DNA of 42,174 nucleotides. Source: an uncultured Clostridia bacterium (lineage in GTDB: Bacteria > Bacillota > Clostridia > TANB77 > CAG-508). Shown piece after piece: positions 24,537 to 33,964 of this stretch. Each line of letters starts with the position of its first letter. The stretch's first letter is position 1. The stretch spans positions 1-42,174 of the forward strand of contig CAMZHI010000008.1 in the NCBI GenBank assembly GCA_947306755.1, read 5' to 3'. The notes below the pieces were generated by a model. The model was not told the origin of the DNA and did not search any database. It saw nothing but the letters and a program-made list of their open reading frames with translations. The translations under genes were made by a program, and so were the position numbers.

Positions 24537-26906
24537 ATGATTTTAAGTACAAATTTTCTAAAAGATTACATTGATTTAGATGAAAATATAGATGTAAAAA
24601 AATTAGCAGAAGACATGACAAGAGTTGGAAACGAATATGATAGCGCAGAAAAACTTGTACCTGCCACAAAGCTTGTTATAGGAGAAATAATAGAATGTGA
24701 GCCACATCCAGATTCAGATCATTTACATTTATGCAAAGTAAATATTGGATCAGAAGTTCTAAATATAGTATGTGGTGCACCAAATGCGAGAAAAGGAATA
24801 AAAGTAATTGTAGCTAAAGTTGGAGCAGAACTTCCTGAAATTACAATAAAAAAAGGAAATATTCGTGGTCAAGAATCAAATGGAATGTTATGTGCTCTAT
24901 ATGAAATTGGAATAGATAAAAAATTCTTATCTGAAGCAGATAAAAATGGAATATGTGAATTACCAGAAGATGCACCTATTGGAGAAGACCCTATTAAATT
25001 TTTAAAATTAGATGATAATGCTATTGATTTTGAACTAACTGCTAACCGTGGAGACTTATTAAGCATTTTAGGTATGGCTTATGAAGTTGGCGCAATTTAT
25101 GATAAAGAAGTTAAAGAACCAGATTTAACACATTCAGAAGTTGGAGAAGATGTAAATAAACAATTTAATCTAAAAATTGAAACTGATAATTGTAAATTAT
25201 TTTTAGCAAAAATGGCTAAAGATGTTAAAATTCAAGAAAGCCCAGATTTCATTAAAAATAGACTTATTGCTTCAGGAATTAGACCAATTAATAATGTTGT
25301 AGATATAAGTAACTATGTAATGTTAGAGCTTGGTCAACCACTTCATTTTTATGATTATGACAGATTAGGAAATACAATTCTAGTTAGAATGGCAAAAAAA
25401 GATGAACCATTAAAAACTCTTGATGGTCAAGAAAGAACTCTATCTGAAGAAGATATAGTAATTACAGATGGAAAAGAGCCTGTTGGTTTAGCAGGAGTTA
25501 TGGGAGGTCTTACAACAGAAGTCGAAGAAGATACTACAAGTGTTTTAATAGAAGCTGCTATTTTTGATTCTGTTAAAGTAAGAAAAACATCAAATAAAAT
25601 TTTAAGAAGTGAAGCAAGCAACAGATTTGAAAAAGGTTTAGACCCTGCTAGAACTTATATGGCAATAGAAAGAGCATGTAAACTACTAGAAGAATATGCA
25701 GGAGCTAAAATTGCACCTGGAACTGTTAAATATGATAAAACAGTTAACAAAGAAAAAGAAATAGAAATTGAATATCAATTTATAAATAATGTGTTAGGAT
25801 CTGAAATTTCCAAAAAAGATATACTAGATACTTTTAGAAAATTAAAATTTAAGGTAGAAGATAAAGGAGAATCAGCTTTAGTTATTGTTCCTACAAGAAG
25901 AATTGATATATCAATAAAAGAAGATTTAGTTGAAGAAGTTGGAAGAATATATGGAGTTGACAATATTCAAGGAAAACTTCCAGTAGTTCCAATGAAAATG
26001 GGACATACTGATAAAACTATTAGAGAAATTAGACACAAATTATGTGATTTAGGATTAAATGAAACTTTAACATATGTTTTAATAAATGACAAAGAAGTAA
26101 ATCAATTTACATGTGATGAATTTGAAGCTTTAAGACTATTAGATCCAATAACAGAAGACAGAAATACATTAAGATATACAATGATTACATCATTATATAA
26201 AATTTACGAATATAATAAAGCTAGAGAAAATAAAGATGTATGTTTATTTGAAATTGGAAAAGGCTTCTGGAAAAAAGGAGAAGTTTACGGAGAAAATCAA
26301 AAAGTATGTGTTCTAATGACTGGAAATTATTATGATAAAATTGGATATAAAGAGAGTATTAATTTCTTTGATATAAAAGGTGTTACAGAAGAACTATTAG
26401 ATTTCTTAGGATATAGTGGAAGATATAGTTTTGTTAATCCTAAAAATATGCCAAAAGAATTCCATCCAGGACAAACATCAGAAATCTCTGTAAACAATGA
26501 TATAGTAGGAATTATTGGTAGAATCCATCCATCAATAGAAAAAGAAGAAGTATTTGTTATGGAAATAAATCTTGATAAATTACTAGATAAAAAAGTTGGA
26601 AAAATGAAATTTAAAGAAATTTCAAAATTCCCTAAGGTAAAGAAAGATTTATCAATATTAGTAGATAAGGATATTCCATCAAAAGAAATTGAATTAAAAA
26701 TAAAGAAAAAAGCTGGAAAATTATTACATGATATAAAAGTATTTGATTTATATGAAGGAAAAAATATACTTAACAATAAAAAGAGCTTAGCATATTCTTT
26801 AACATTTAGTGATCCATCAAGAACTTTACAAGATGAAGAAATCAACACAATAATGGATAGTGTAATTTTAGATTTAGAAAAAAGTGGAATGGAATTAAGA
26901 AAATGA
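24537..26906 (+). CDS. pheT: Phenylalanyl-tRNA synthetase beta subunit
   Basis: The 789-residue beta subunit has the expected domain order: an EMAP/OB-fold tRNA-binding domain (about 40-150, containing CEPHPDSDHLHLCKVNIG), B3/B4 editing domain (about 210-370, with GIRPINNVVDISNYVMLELGQPLHFYD), B5 domain (about 405-475), catalytic-like core (about 490-680), and C-terminal ferredoxin-fold anticodon-binding domain (about 698-789, from FKEISKFPKVKKDLSILV). Length is normal. It pairs with PheS as an alpha2-beta2 enzyme that charges tRNA-Phe. A 299-base gap with repeats separates it from pheS, which are normally close. It overlaps the downstream TetR-type gene by four bases. Confidence 0.97.
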   Translation: MILSTNFLKDYIDLDENIDVKKLAEDMTRVGNEYDSAEKLVPATKLVIGEIIECEPHPDSDHLHLCKVNIGSEVLNIVCGAPNARKGIKVIVAKVGAELPEITIKKGNIRGQESNGMLCALYEIGIDKKFLSEADKNGICELPEDAPIGEDPIKFLKLDDNAIDFELTANRGDLLSILGMAYEVGAIYDKEVKEPDLTHSEVGEDVNKQFNLKIETDNCKLFLAKMAKDVKIQESPDFIKNRLIASGIRPINNVVDISNYVMLELGQPLHFYDYDRLGNTILVRMAKKDEPLKTLDGQERTLSEEDIVITDGKEPVGLAGVMGGLTTEVEEDTTSVLIEAAIFDSVKVRKTSNKILRSEASNRFEKGLDPARTYMAIERACKLLEEYAGAKIAPGTVKYDKTVNKEKEIEIEYQFINNVLGSEISKKDILDTFRKLKFKVEDKGESALVIVPTRRIDISIKEDLVEEVGRIYGVDNIQGKLPVVPMKMGHTDKTIREIRHKLCDLGLNETLTYVLINDKEVNQFTCDEFEALRLLDPITEDRNTLRYTMITSLYKIYEYNKARENKDVCLFEIGKGFWKKGEVYGENQKVCVLMTGNYYDKIGYKESINFFDIKGVTEELLDFLGYSGRYSFVNPKNMPKEFHPGQTSEISVNNDIVGIIGRIHPSIEKEEVFVMEINLDKLLDKKVGKMKFKEISKFPKVKKDLSILVDKDIPSKEIELKIKKKAGKLLHDIKVFDLYEGKNILNNKKSLAYSLTFSDPSRTLQDEEINTIMDSVILDLEKSGMELRK

Positions 26907-27460
26907 AAAGGCAATTTAAAGCATCTGAAAAAACTAAGGATAGTTTAGTAAAATCTTTTTGGTCAATTTATAAAGAAAAAGATATAGGTAAAATTTCAGC
27001 AACAGAAATAATCAAAAAAGCAGGATATAATCGATCAACTTTTTACTTTTATTTTGATAATGTTAAATCTGTTTTAAACTATATAGAAGATACAATAATT
27101 AAAGATTTGAATGGTATTTTAAACAATAAAAATAAAATAAAAGATTTTGAAAAACCGATGTTTTTTGAAGAATTGGTAGATTTTAATAAAAAATATGGAG
27201 AATATATAGTTTATTTATTAAAAAAACAAAAAGATTATTCATTTTTATTAAAATTTAAAAAAGCTACAAAAGAGATTTTTGACAAAATACATAATGAAAT
27301 AGAAAAAGATGAACGATTGAGCATTAAATATGCATTTATCACATCTGCAATTATTGGTTCATTTTTGTATTGGAATAATAATAAAAATACAATTAATGAA
27401 ACTGAGTTTTATAAATTGATTTTTAAACTATCTAATGATACTTTTGATTATAATAAATAA
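26903..27460 (+). CDS. TetR/AcrR family transcriptional regulator
   Basis: The 185-residue protein has an N-terminal helix-turn-helix of TetR type: ISATEIIKKAGYNRSTFYFYFDNVKSVLNYIED (about 31-63) with the signature FYFYF following the recognition helix. The C-terminal ligand-binding part is divergent and contains a hydrophobic helix around residues 140-155. It overlaps pheT by ATGA, so it is translated with the synthetase message. The ligand and targets are unknown. A strong terminator follows. Confidence 0.85.
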   Translation: MKRQFKASEKTKDSLVKSFWSIYKEKDIGKISATEIIKKAGYNRSTFYFYFDNVKSVLNYIEDTIIKDLNGILNNKNKIKDFEKPMFFEELVDFNKKYGEYIVYLLKKQKDYSFLLKFKKATKEIFDKIHNEIEKDERLSIKYAFITSAIIGSFLYWNNNKNTINETEFYKLIFKLSNDTFDYNK

Positions 27461-27466
27461 AAGATT

Positions 27467-27502
27467 AAAAAATACAAGTATTTTTGATGCTTGTATTTTT
27501 TT
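27467..27502 (+). terminator. Rho-independent terminator after the TetR-type gene
   Basis: Arms AAAAAATACAAG(TA) at 27467-27480 and (TG)CTTGTATTTTTT at 27488-27502 form a long stem with a T-run. Confidence 0.85.
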
Positions 27503-27532
27503 AAAATCCGACACTTTTTAAAAAATTGATGG

Positions 27533-27561
27533 TTGAAAAACATTTTTAAATAGTGTATATT
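27533..27561 (+). promoter_or_regulatory. Sigma-A type promoter driving a truncated prepilin gene
   Basis: TTGAAA (27533-27538) and TATATT (27556-27561) are 17 bases apart, followed by AAAGGAAA and ATG at 27599. Confidence 0.6.
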
Positions 27562-27598
27562 AATTATATAATTATTATAAAGAAAGGAAAATAAAAAT

Positions 27599-27670
27599 AT
27601 GAAAAACAAAAGAAATAAAGGAATAACCTTAAGGAACATTTTGGGGACACCTTCCAAAAACAGGATGTAA
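27599..27670 (+). pseudogene. Remnant of a prepilin-like gene (first eleven codons only)
   Basis: The frame begins MKNKRNKGITL, the same leader and cut-site layout as the two full genes that follow (MNRSNKGITL and MYKSRRGITL). Immediately after Leu11 the sequence becomes unrelated, reading through AACATTTTGGGGACACC and stopping 12 codons later. A promoter and a ribosome binding site remain. The foreign part contains a near-palindrome (TTTTGGGGACACCTTCCAAAA spread over about 27639-27659) of a kind often seen at ends of small transposon-associated repeats; that link is from memory and not tested. Confidence 0.65.
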
Positions 27671-27689
27671 ATAGGATTCTTGTACAAAT

Positions 27690-27738
27690 AAAGATACTTT
27701 GTAATTGGAATAATACAGAGTATCTTTTTATATTTCTT
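27690..27738 (+). terminator. Possible terminator left over from the deleted prepilin gene
   Basis: Arms AAAGATACT (27690-27698) and AGTATCTTT (27719-27727) are followed by TTATATTTCTTT. The imperfect inner pairs are TTGTA and TACAG. Confidence 0.5.
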
Positions 27739-27829
27739 TATGACATATGTGAAGATTTAAAAACTATCAGTTATAACACCATTTCAATCACAAAGGTTTT
27801 AAAAATAATTAGTAATTATAATACACTTA

Positions 27830-27858
27830 TTGACAAGAAAATAAAAATTCTATAAAAT
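27830..27858 (+). promoter_or_regulatory. Promoter of the first full prepilin-like gene
   Basis: TTGACA (27830-27835), a perfect -35, and TAAAAT (27853-27858) with a 17-base spacer. The ribosome binding site AGGAGGAAA precedes the ATG at 27892. Confidence 0.7.
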
Positions 27859-27891
27859 ATAAATGAAAAAAATACATAGGAGGAAATTAAT

Positions 27892-29904
27892 ATGAATAGA
27901 TCAAATAAAGGAATAACATTAATAGCATTAGTAGTAACAATAATAGTATTGCTAATATTAGCAGGGATATCTATATCAATGATATCAGGACAAAACGGGA
28001 TATTAACAAAAGCAGGAGAGGCAAAAACAAGAACAGATTTTGAGCAAATAAAAGAAGAATTAGGATTAGCTATAACATCGGCATCATTAGATTATTATAA
28101 TGAAGGAAAGACAGGAACATTAAGAGATTATTTGTTTAGTTCAGAAGGACAAGCAAAAATAAAAAGTGAGCTTGGAACAAATGATGTAACATTTAATTCA
28201 TCAAATCACACAATAACATATAAAGGAATAGTGTTTACAATAGCAGAGGATGGAACAATAAAATCTGGAATAGAAGTAGCAGAAGTAGATCCGGATAATC
28301 TAGAAGCGGAAGAATTACCAGCTGACTTCTGGATAGCAAGCGAAGGAGTAGCATATATAAATACAAAATATATAGAATGGCCAGAAGAATATGGTGATTA
28401 CGGAATGTATTATGGTTCGTATGGTTATTATGGAAGCAATAATAGTTTTGGATACATACCATTACCAGGAGAATGTCAATATACAAGAATATCAGTTCCT
28501 TCAACAGTAGATGGGGAAGTGGTAACAGAATTTAACGTACAAAATGTAAATAATATTGTTTATATAGAAATTCAAGAAGGAATACAAGAAATACCAGAGT
28601 TATATGCAACAAAAGATACAATCAAAATAATTAAAGTCCAAAAAACAACGGGAATAACTGAAAGTGATTTAAGAGAAAAATTAACATATGAATTTGGCTC
28701 AACAAATTATACGATAGAGAATAGTAATGATAATCTGTTTTATATAGTGAAAATAAAAGAATATAAAACAGTAAGTGAAGAAGAAACAGAATCAAGAGCA
28801 GTAGTATTGACTATCCAGTCAACAATGGAAAATGTGACAACTATAGAATGTAACGGACAAAGTGAAGAATTAGTGGACAATAAAGCTGAGTTTATAATGA
28901 CAAAGAATGGAGATTATCAAATAATTGGAAAAAATGCAGAAGGAGAAATAGTAGGAGAATCTACATGCTATGCAACAAAATGTAAAATAGAAGAATATTC
29001 AAATATACAAAATAGTAACTATACATTAACACAAGGGGGACTTACAGCAGTAGTACCGGCAGGGTTTGCTTATGGAACAAGTAGTAATGTCGGGACAATT
29101 TCAACAGGTTTAGTAATTACAGATGCAGTTGATAATGGATATAGTATAGGAAATGAATTTGTATGGATACCAGTAAATAAAGATGATTTAACTGTTGGAA
29201 ACACAAATAAAAAAATAGCTGTATTACAAGATGGAAGTACAACAGATTATATAGGTGTCTTATATGATTGGGAAAGAGATTCTACAGGAAATACAGTTAT
29301 TACACAAACAGCAAGCTCACGTAGAGAACCTCTTCAAGATGATAATGAGTCTGGAATATTGATGCAAAGTGATTATAATGCTTTTATAGAAAGTATAAAA
29401 AAATATGGCGGGTTTTATATTGGAAGATATGAAATGGGATTAGAAAATAATTATTCAAAACTAGGAGTTCTACCAGCTAATGCTGGTAGACAGGAAACAT
29501 CTGGGTGGAATGGATTATACTCACGAGCAAAAAGCTATAATAAAACAGGAGTAACATCACAAATGATTTGGGGAAGTCAGTTTGATGCAATGCTAAATTT
29601 TGCTTTGACAAATGATGCTGATAAACAAAAAGTGACATCAACAATTGGAAATCATGAAAATCCGCTAAAAACAGGAATATGGATAGGACCAGATAATCTG
29701 ACAGATAAAATAAATAATATATTTGATTTAGAAGGCAATTATTTGGAATGGACACAAGAATATGGAGAAGGTAGATATGCATATAGGGGATGGGGGTTTG
29801 TAAATTTTTGGCCTAAAGCGCCATGCATACGTAATGGTTCTATATATATGCGGACGGAACTTTTATGCCTGATGCTTATTCTACACATATGTCTTTATAC
29901 ATAA
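27892..29904 (+). CDS. Prepilin-like modular protein with an FGE-sulfatase-like C-terminal domain (670 residues)
   Basis: It has a short basic leader and prepilin cut site (MNRSNKG/ITLIALVVTI), then a hydrophobic helix to about 32; Ala replaces the usual Glu at mature position 5. Residues 7 to about 288 are identical to the next gene's product and include a Tyr/Gly-rich part (about 165-190). The C-terminal region (about 375-650) resembles the formylglycine-generating-enzyme/SUMF1 fold, shown by FVWIPV, the YEMG strand, the GSQFDAMLNF stretch and NIFDLEGNYLEWTQE. The last 20 residues are read in a shifted frame after a TATATATAT run at 29841-29849; without one TA the ending would read GSIYADGTFMPDAYSTHMS and stop nearby, a more family-like end. 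Likely a surface-exposed pilin-like or anchored protein. Confidence 0.75.
   Translation: MNRSNKGITLIALVVTIIVLLILAGISISMISGQNGILTKAGEAKTRTDFEQIKEELGLAITSASLDYYNEGKTGTLRDYLFSSEGQAKIKSELGTNDVTFNSSNHTITYKGIVFTIAEDGTIKSGIEVAEVDPDNLEAEELPADFWIASEGVAYINTKYIEWPEEYGDYGMYYGSYGYYGSNNSFGYIPLPGECQYTRISVPSTVDGEVVTEFNVQNVNNIVYIEIQEGIQEIPELYATKDTIKIIKVQKTTGITESDLREKLTYEFGSTNYTIENSNDNLFYIVKIKEYKTVSEEETESRAVVLTIQSTMENVTTIECNGQSEELVDNKAEFIMTKNGDYQIIGKNAEGEIVGESTCYATKCKIEEYSNIQNSNYTLTQGGLTAVVPAGFAYGTSSNVGTISTGLVITDAVDNGYSIGNEFVWIPVNKDDLTVGNTNKKIAVLQDGSTTDYIGVLYDWERDSTGNTVITQTASSRREPLQDDNESGILMQSDYNAFIESIKKYGGFYIGRYEMGLENNYSKLGVLPANAGRQETSGWNGLYSRAKSYNKTGVTSQMIWGSQFDAMLNFALTNDADKQKVTSTIGNHENPLKTGIWIGPDNLTDKINNIFDLEGNYLEWTQEYGEGRYAYRGWGFVNFWPKAPCIRNGSIYMRTELLCLMLILHICLYT
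29841..29849 (+). repeat. TA dinucleotide run at a frame break
   Basis: TATATATAT lies 55 bases before the stop codon. Loss of one TA unit changes the reading frame to give a C-terminus of about 20 residues ending in SLYINN, typical of this domain's end. Confidence 0.6.
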
Positions 29905-30003
29905 ATAATTAAATAAAAATTGTATGCAATTGGGATCAGGTTTTTTCTGCTATTTATTTTATGTAGTTAAGACTTGGTCTCTTTTGAAAATTTTCCATAA
30001 CTA

Positions 30004-30032
30004 ATGACAAAAAAACAGTGTTTTTATAAAAT
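30004..30032 (+). promoter_or_regulatory. Promoter of the second prepilin-like gene
   Basis: ATGACA (30004-30009) and TAAAAT (30027-30032) with a 17-base spacer. The -10 hexamer is the same as at the first copy. AAGGAGGA precedes the ATG at 30081. Confidence 0.55.
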
Positions 30033-30080
30033 TACAAATGATAGTTTATGTTTATATTCATACTAAGGAGGATTTTTAAA

Positions 30081-31874
30081 ATGTACAAATCAAGAAGAGG
30101 AATAACCTTAATAGCACTAGTAGTAACAATCATTGTATTGCTAATATTAGCAGGGATATCTATATCAATGATATCAGGACAAAATGGGATATTAACAAAA
30201 GCAGGAGAGGCAAAAACAAGAACAGATTTTGAGCAAATAAAAGAAGAATTAGGATTAGCTATAACATCGGCATCATTAGATTATTATAATGAAGGAAAGA
30301 CAGGAACATTAAGAGATTATTTGTTTAGTTCAGAAGGACAAGCAAAAATAAAAAGTGAGCTTGGAACAAATGATGTAACATTTAATTCATCAAATCACAC
30401 AATAACATATAAAGGAATAGTGTTTACAATAGCAGAGGATGGAACAATAAAATCTGGAATAGAAGTAGCAGAAGTAGATCCGGATAATCTAGAAGCGGAA
30501 GAATTACCAGCTGACTTCTGGATAGCAAGCGAAGGAGTAGCATATATAAATACAAAATATATAGAATGGCCAGAAGAATATGGTGATTACGGAATGTATT
30601 ATGGTTCGTATGGTTATTATGGAAGCAATAATAGTTTTGGATACATACCATTACCAGGAGAATGTCAATATACAAGAATATCAGTTCCTTCAACAGTAGA
30701 TGGGGAAGTGGTAACAGAATTTAACGTACAAAATGTAAATAATATTGTTTATATAGAAATTCAAGAAGGAATACAAGAAATACCAGAGTTATATGCAACA
30801 AAAGATACAATCAAAATAATTAAAGTCCAAAAAACAACGGGAATAACTGAAAGTGATTTAAGGGAAAAATTAACATATGAATTTGGCTCAACAAATTACA
30901 CGATAGAGAATAGTAATGATAATTTGTTTTATATAGTGAAAATAAAAAACTATAAATGGGCACAAAATGAGGAAGGAAAGATAGTAAGTCCAGATGGAAC
31001 AATAGAGTTACAAATAGGAGACTATGTAAATTATGATCCGACTAATAGTGAATATACAACAATTACCTCATATGCAACAGAAAATGGATATAGTGACCGA
31101 ACATATAATTTATCAGACTATACTGGAGGATGGAGAGTTTTAGGCGTAGATAATGGACAAATTGAGTTAATATCAGAAAATAGTATTGGCTATTTGGGAT
31201 TAAATGGAAGAATAGGATATCAGAATGCAGAGATAGAATTGAATAAAATAGCTGGCTTATATGGTCATGGAGAATATGCAACAGGAGCAAGATCAGTAAA
31301 TGCAGATGATATAAATAAAATAACAGGATTTAATCCAAATACTGTGGAAAGATACGGTGTATATGTGTATTTTAGTTGGGACGGTACTGATAAACCAAAA
31401 TATACAACATCAGATGGATTGACAGGAAACCTAAGTGATTCACATAATGCCAATACATCTTCATATGGAGAATATAAGAAAGCTTTTTCATGGTATAATG
31501 TTTATAGCAATAGATGGGAAAAATCAGAGTATAGAACAACATCAGGATATATAACATCACTAGAAAATACATCATATTGGTATAATACAAAAGGATGGGT
31601 AGAAAATGGTTCAGTAGAAGAAGAATTATTATTTGGCAAAGATTATTGGCTTGCTACGAAGAATATAGATTCTATAAATACATCATCTGTAAGATTTTAT
31701 GTAATGGAAGTATATACTGGAGTATATGGGGATGGATATTATGTTAGTGCCACAGAAATGGCTCGTTCTTATGGATATCAATATAACTCTGGTAGAGGAG
31801 TTCGTGCGGTTGTTAATTTAGAATATGGAATCCAACTAGAAGAAAATGGTACAAATTCATGGAGAATAAAATAA
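30081..31874 (+). CDS. Prepilin-like modular protein, second copy with a different C-terminal domain (597 residues)
   Basis: The start at 30081 (MYKSRRGITL) follows AAGGAGGA; the earlier ATG at 30048 adds eleven residues before the leader and is rejected. Residues 7 to about 288 are identical to the preceding protein. From about 290 the sequence is unrelated. It begins YKWAQNEEGKIVSPDGTIELQIGDYVNYD, then GGWRVLGVDNGQIELISE, and ends with YWLATKNIDS...SGRGVRAVVNLE. This pattern (WRVLG, then YWLA, then RGVRAVV) is one I associate with surface-exposed domains in clostridial prepilin-like proteins; I do not assign a function. Mature position 5 is Ala, not Glu. A putative glycosyltransferase gene follows 69 bases downstream. 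Confidence 0.75.
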   Translation: MYKSRRGITLIALVVTIIVLLILAGISISMISGQNGILTKAGEAKTRTDFEQIKEELGLAITSASLDYYNEGKTGTLRDYLFSSEGQAKIKSELGTNDVTFNSSNHTITYKGIVFTIAEDGTIKSGIEVAEVDPDNLEAEELPADFWIASEGVAYINTKYIEWPEEYGDYGMYYGSYGYYGSNNSFGYIPLPGECQYTRISVPSTVDGEVVTEFNVQNVNNIVYIEIQEGIQEIPELYATKDTIKIIKVQKTTGITESDLREKLTYEFGSTNYTIENSNDNLFYIVKIKNYKWAQNEEGKIVSPDGTIELQIGDYVNYDPTNSEYTTITSYATENGYSDRTYNLSDYTGGWRVLGVDNGQIELISENSIGYLGLNGRIGYQNAEIELNKIAGLYGHGEYATGARSVNADDINKITGFNPNTVERYGVYVYFSWDGTDKPKYTTSDGLTGNLSDSHNANTSSYGEYKKAFSWYNVYSNRWEKSEYRTTSGYITSLENTSYWYNTKGWVENGSVEEELLFGKDYWLATKNIDSINTSSVRFYVMEVYTGVYGDGYYVSATEMARSYGYQYNSGRGVRAVVNLEYGIQLEENGTNSWRIK

Positions 31875-31943
31875 TTATTGTAATATATTAAACTATAATT
31901 AAAGAAAGGTTTCTGCAACTTTTGTAAAAGAAAAGAGAAAAAA

Positions 31944-33950
31944 ATGAGGAAAATTAAAAAACTAAAAAAACTACTTCTAGCAATTTTAATTATAATATTG
32001 CTGGAAGTTACCCTTTTTAACTTTAGATATTATACTAATAAGATGTCTGGGTTAAAGAGCGAATTAATTGAAGTAAATAAAGAGAATATAACAGAAAAAA
32101 AATATGATGGTTTTAAATTTGAAAAAACATATAAAATTACTATTAATAAGGAAATAGATTCTGTAAAGCTAAAATTATCACAAGATTCTAATAATAAGAT
32201 TATTAAAATCACACCAAAGTTTACAGATGAAAGTTCAAAATTTAAAGAAAAAGAACTAGATGAGATCCAGTATATTCCTAATTATAAAAATAGAGAATTT
32301 ATACCAATAACTTCACAAGAAAAATGTATTGATTTAATATTTGAAATGGAGTCAAATGGGAATTTTGAAATAGAAAGCATTGAAATAAATACATGGTATT
32401 TTGAGTTTAATTTCTTCAGAGTTATAACACTCTTACTTATTTCATGTATTGTTTTATATCGTAAAGAGATTAATAATTATTTTGAAATACATCAAACTGA
32501 TAAAAAAACAATTTATATTGGATTTATTATCATATTTGCTCTCCTTTCAGGATATTATTCTATAGGTTTTGGAAAAAAATATGAAAATTCAGCTTGGGAA
32601 AATGGAATGGTATTAAAAGATATGTATAGAGAATTTACAAAATCTATCATGCAAGGAAAAATAACACTTGATTTCCCAGAAAAATATAGAAAGGAATTAC
32701 TTAATATACAGAATTATCAAGATTATTCTGAAAGAGAAGAATTAAAAACACACTATTTGTATGATGGTGCTTTCTATAATGGAAATTATTATTGCTATTA
32801 TGGAGTAATACCAGCTGTTACAGTTTTAGTACCAATTGCAGTGACTACTGGAATATATTGTTATAGCAATATTATCTGCTTAGTATATGGAACTTTGGTT
32901 AATATAATGGTTTTAATAATATATTTAAAACTATTAGATAAGTTTAAAATTAAGTTTAGATTTATTTTAGAATTTCTAGGATATATAACGCTGTTGTATA
33001 CAATGCAATTATTCTTATTATGGTTTCAACCTAATTTTTATCAAGCAGTTGATTTATGTGGAATATTCTGGGGATTATTAGCACTTTGGGAGATAATGAG
33101 ATTAGAAAATGGAGAGAGGACAAAACGCAAATTATTTTTAATAGGTTTTTCTTATGGATGTATGGTTTTAACAAGACCAGTTTACGTTTTATATATAGTA
33201 CCTATAATTATAGCAATATGGAAGAATTTTATAATAAACAAAAAGATTATATGGAATAATATAGCAGCTTTTTCTATACCAATAATAGTAATGGCAATTT
33301 TCCAAATGTGGTATAATTATGTAAGATTTGATAGTATTCTTGAATTTGGACAATTCCATCAAGTTACAATTAATGATACATCTTCTTTAGAATTTGAACC
33401 AGGAATAGCTATAGATGGGGTTCTTTCATTCTTATTTAATCCTCCATCATTAGAAAGACATTTTCCGTTTTTTGGATATAAAGGTGCTGGTGTAAGAAAC
33501 GGAAATGATATATTTACTTCAGGAGTTTTGGGTATTTTTTGGAATCCGTTTTTAATTATTTTATTGACAGCAAGAAATAGAATTAAAAATAATAAAAAAT
33601 TGAAGAAATTAACATTATATAGTATTATACTTTGGATTATAACTATAATACTACTAATTACAAATACAATTGTTGCAGGTGTAATTCAAAGATATCTAGC
33701 TTTTATTTTACCAGCATTAACAATATTTGCTTTTATATATTGGTTATTGTTTATATCTGAAAGTGAAAACAAAGAAATTAGAAAAGAAAGAGTTAATATT
33801 TATAAAAAGATTTGTATGATTTCAGTTATTATAATGCTTTTATATTCATTTATAAATTTAAATGGAGCTCTATTAAACGATAGTATAAAGCATTTTAATA
33901 AAAATATAATTGAGTACAAAATTCGACACAGTTTAGAGTTTTATAAATAA
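31944..33950 (+). CDS. Polytopic membrane protein, putative GT-C type glycosyltransferase
   Basis: The 668-residue protein has an N-terminal membrane helix (about 10-28), a soluble, probably extracellular, beta-rich segment (about 35-150), and then about ten hydrophobic helices. The loop YLYDGAFYNGNYYCYYGVIPAVTVLVPI (about 272-299) is a pattern I associate with GT-C/ArnT-like membrane proteins that take lipid-linked sugars. No catalytic residue can be named with confidence. Next comes a GT2 polyprenyl-phosphate transferase gene 14 bases away, a pairing seen where one enzyme makes the lipid-linked sugar and the other transfers it to protein or wall polymer. Function is inferred from fold and neighbours. 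Confidence 0.55.
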   Translation: MRKIKKLKKLLLAILIIILLEVTLFNFRYYTNKMSGLKSELIEVNKENITEKKYDGFKFEKTYKITINKEIDSVKLKLSQDSNNKIIKITPKFTDESSKFKEKELDEIQYIPNYKNREFIPITSQEKCIDLIFEMESNGNFEIESIEINTWYFEFNFFRVITLLLISCIVLYRKEINNYFEIHQTDKKTIYIGFIIIFALLSGYYSIGFGKKYENSAWENGMVLKDMYREFTKSIMQGKITLDFPEKYRKELLNIQNYQDYSEREELKTHYLYDGAFYNGNYYCYYGVIPAVTVLVPIAVTTGIYCYSNIICLVYGTLVNIMVLIIYLKLLDKFKIKFRFILEFLGYITLLYTMQLFLLWFQPNFYQAVDLCGIFWGLLALWEIMRLENGERTKRKLFLIGFSYGCMVLTRPVYVLYIVPIIIAIWKNFIINKKIIWNNIAAFSIPIIVMAIFQMWYNYVRFDSILEFGQFHQVTINDTSSLEFEPGIAIDGVLSFLFNPPSLERHFPFFGYKGAGVRNGNDIFTSGVLGIFWNPFLIILLTARNRIKNNKKLKKLTLYSIILWIITIILLITNTIVAGVIQRYLAFILPALTIFAFIYWLLFISESENKEIRKERVNIYKKICMISVIIMLLYSFINLNGALLNDSIKHFNKNIIEYKIRHSLEFYK

Positions 33951-33964
33951 AAGGAACGAATATC

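Larger units (their letters stand above)
27461..27891. other. 431-base stretch without a full gene (terminator, pilin-gene remnant, two promoters)
   Basis: This gap contains the pheT-tetR terminator (27467-27502), a promoter (27533-27561), the truncated start of a prepilin-like gene (27599-27670), a terminator-like hairpin (27690-27727), and the promoter of the next gene (27830-27858). The remainder (about 27730-27825) shows nothing I can name. Confidence 0.6.

Noticed and set aside
29041..29904. Diversity-generating retroelement target at the FGE-like C-terminus
   Set aside because: FGE-like/C-type lectin folds are common targets, but there is no reverse transcriptase or template repeat in the window. 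The TA-run frame change explains the odd tail.
30048..30080. Upstream ATG for the second prepilin-like gene
   Set aside because: It would put eleven mainly hydrophobic residues before the short basic leader. AAGGAGGA points to 30081, and the first copy aligns exactly from there.
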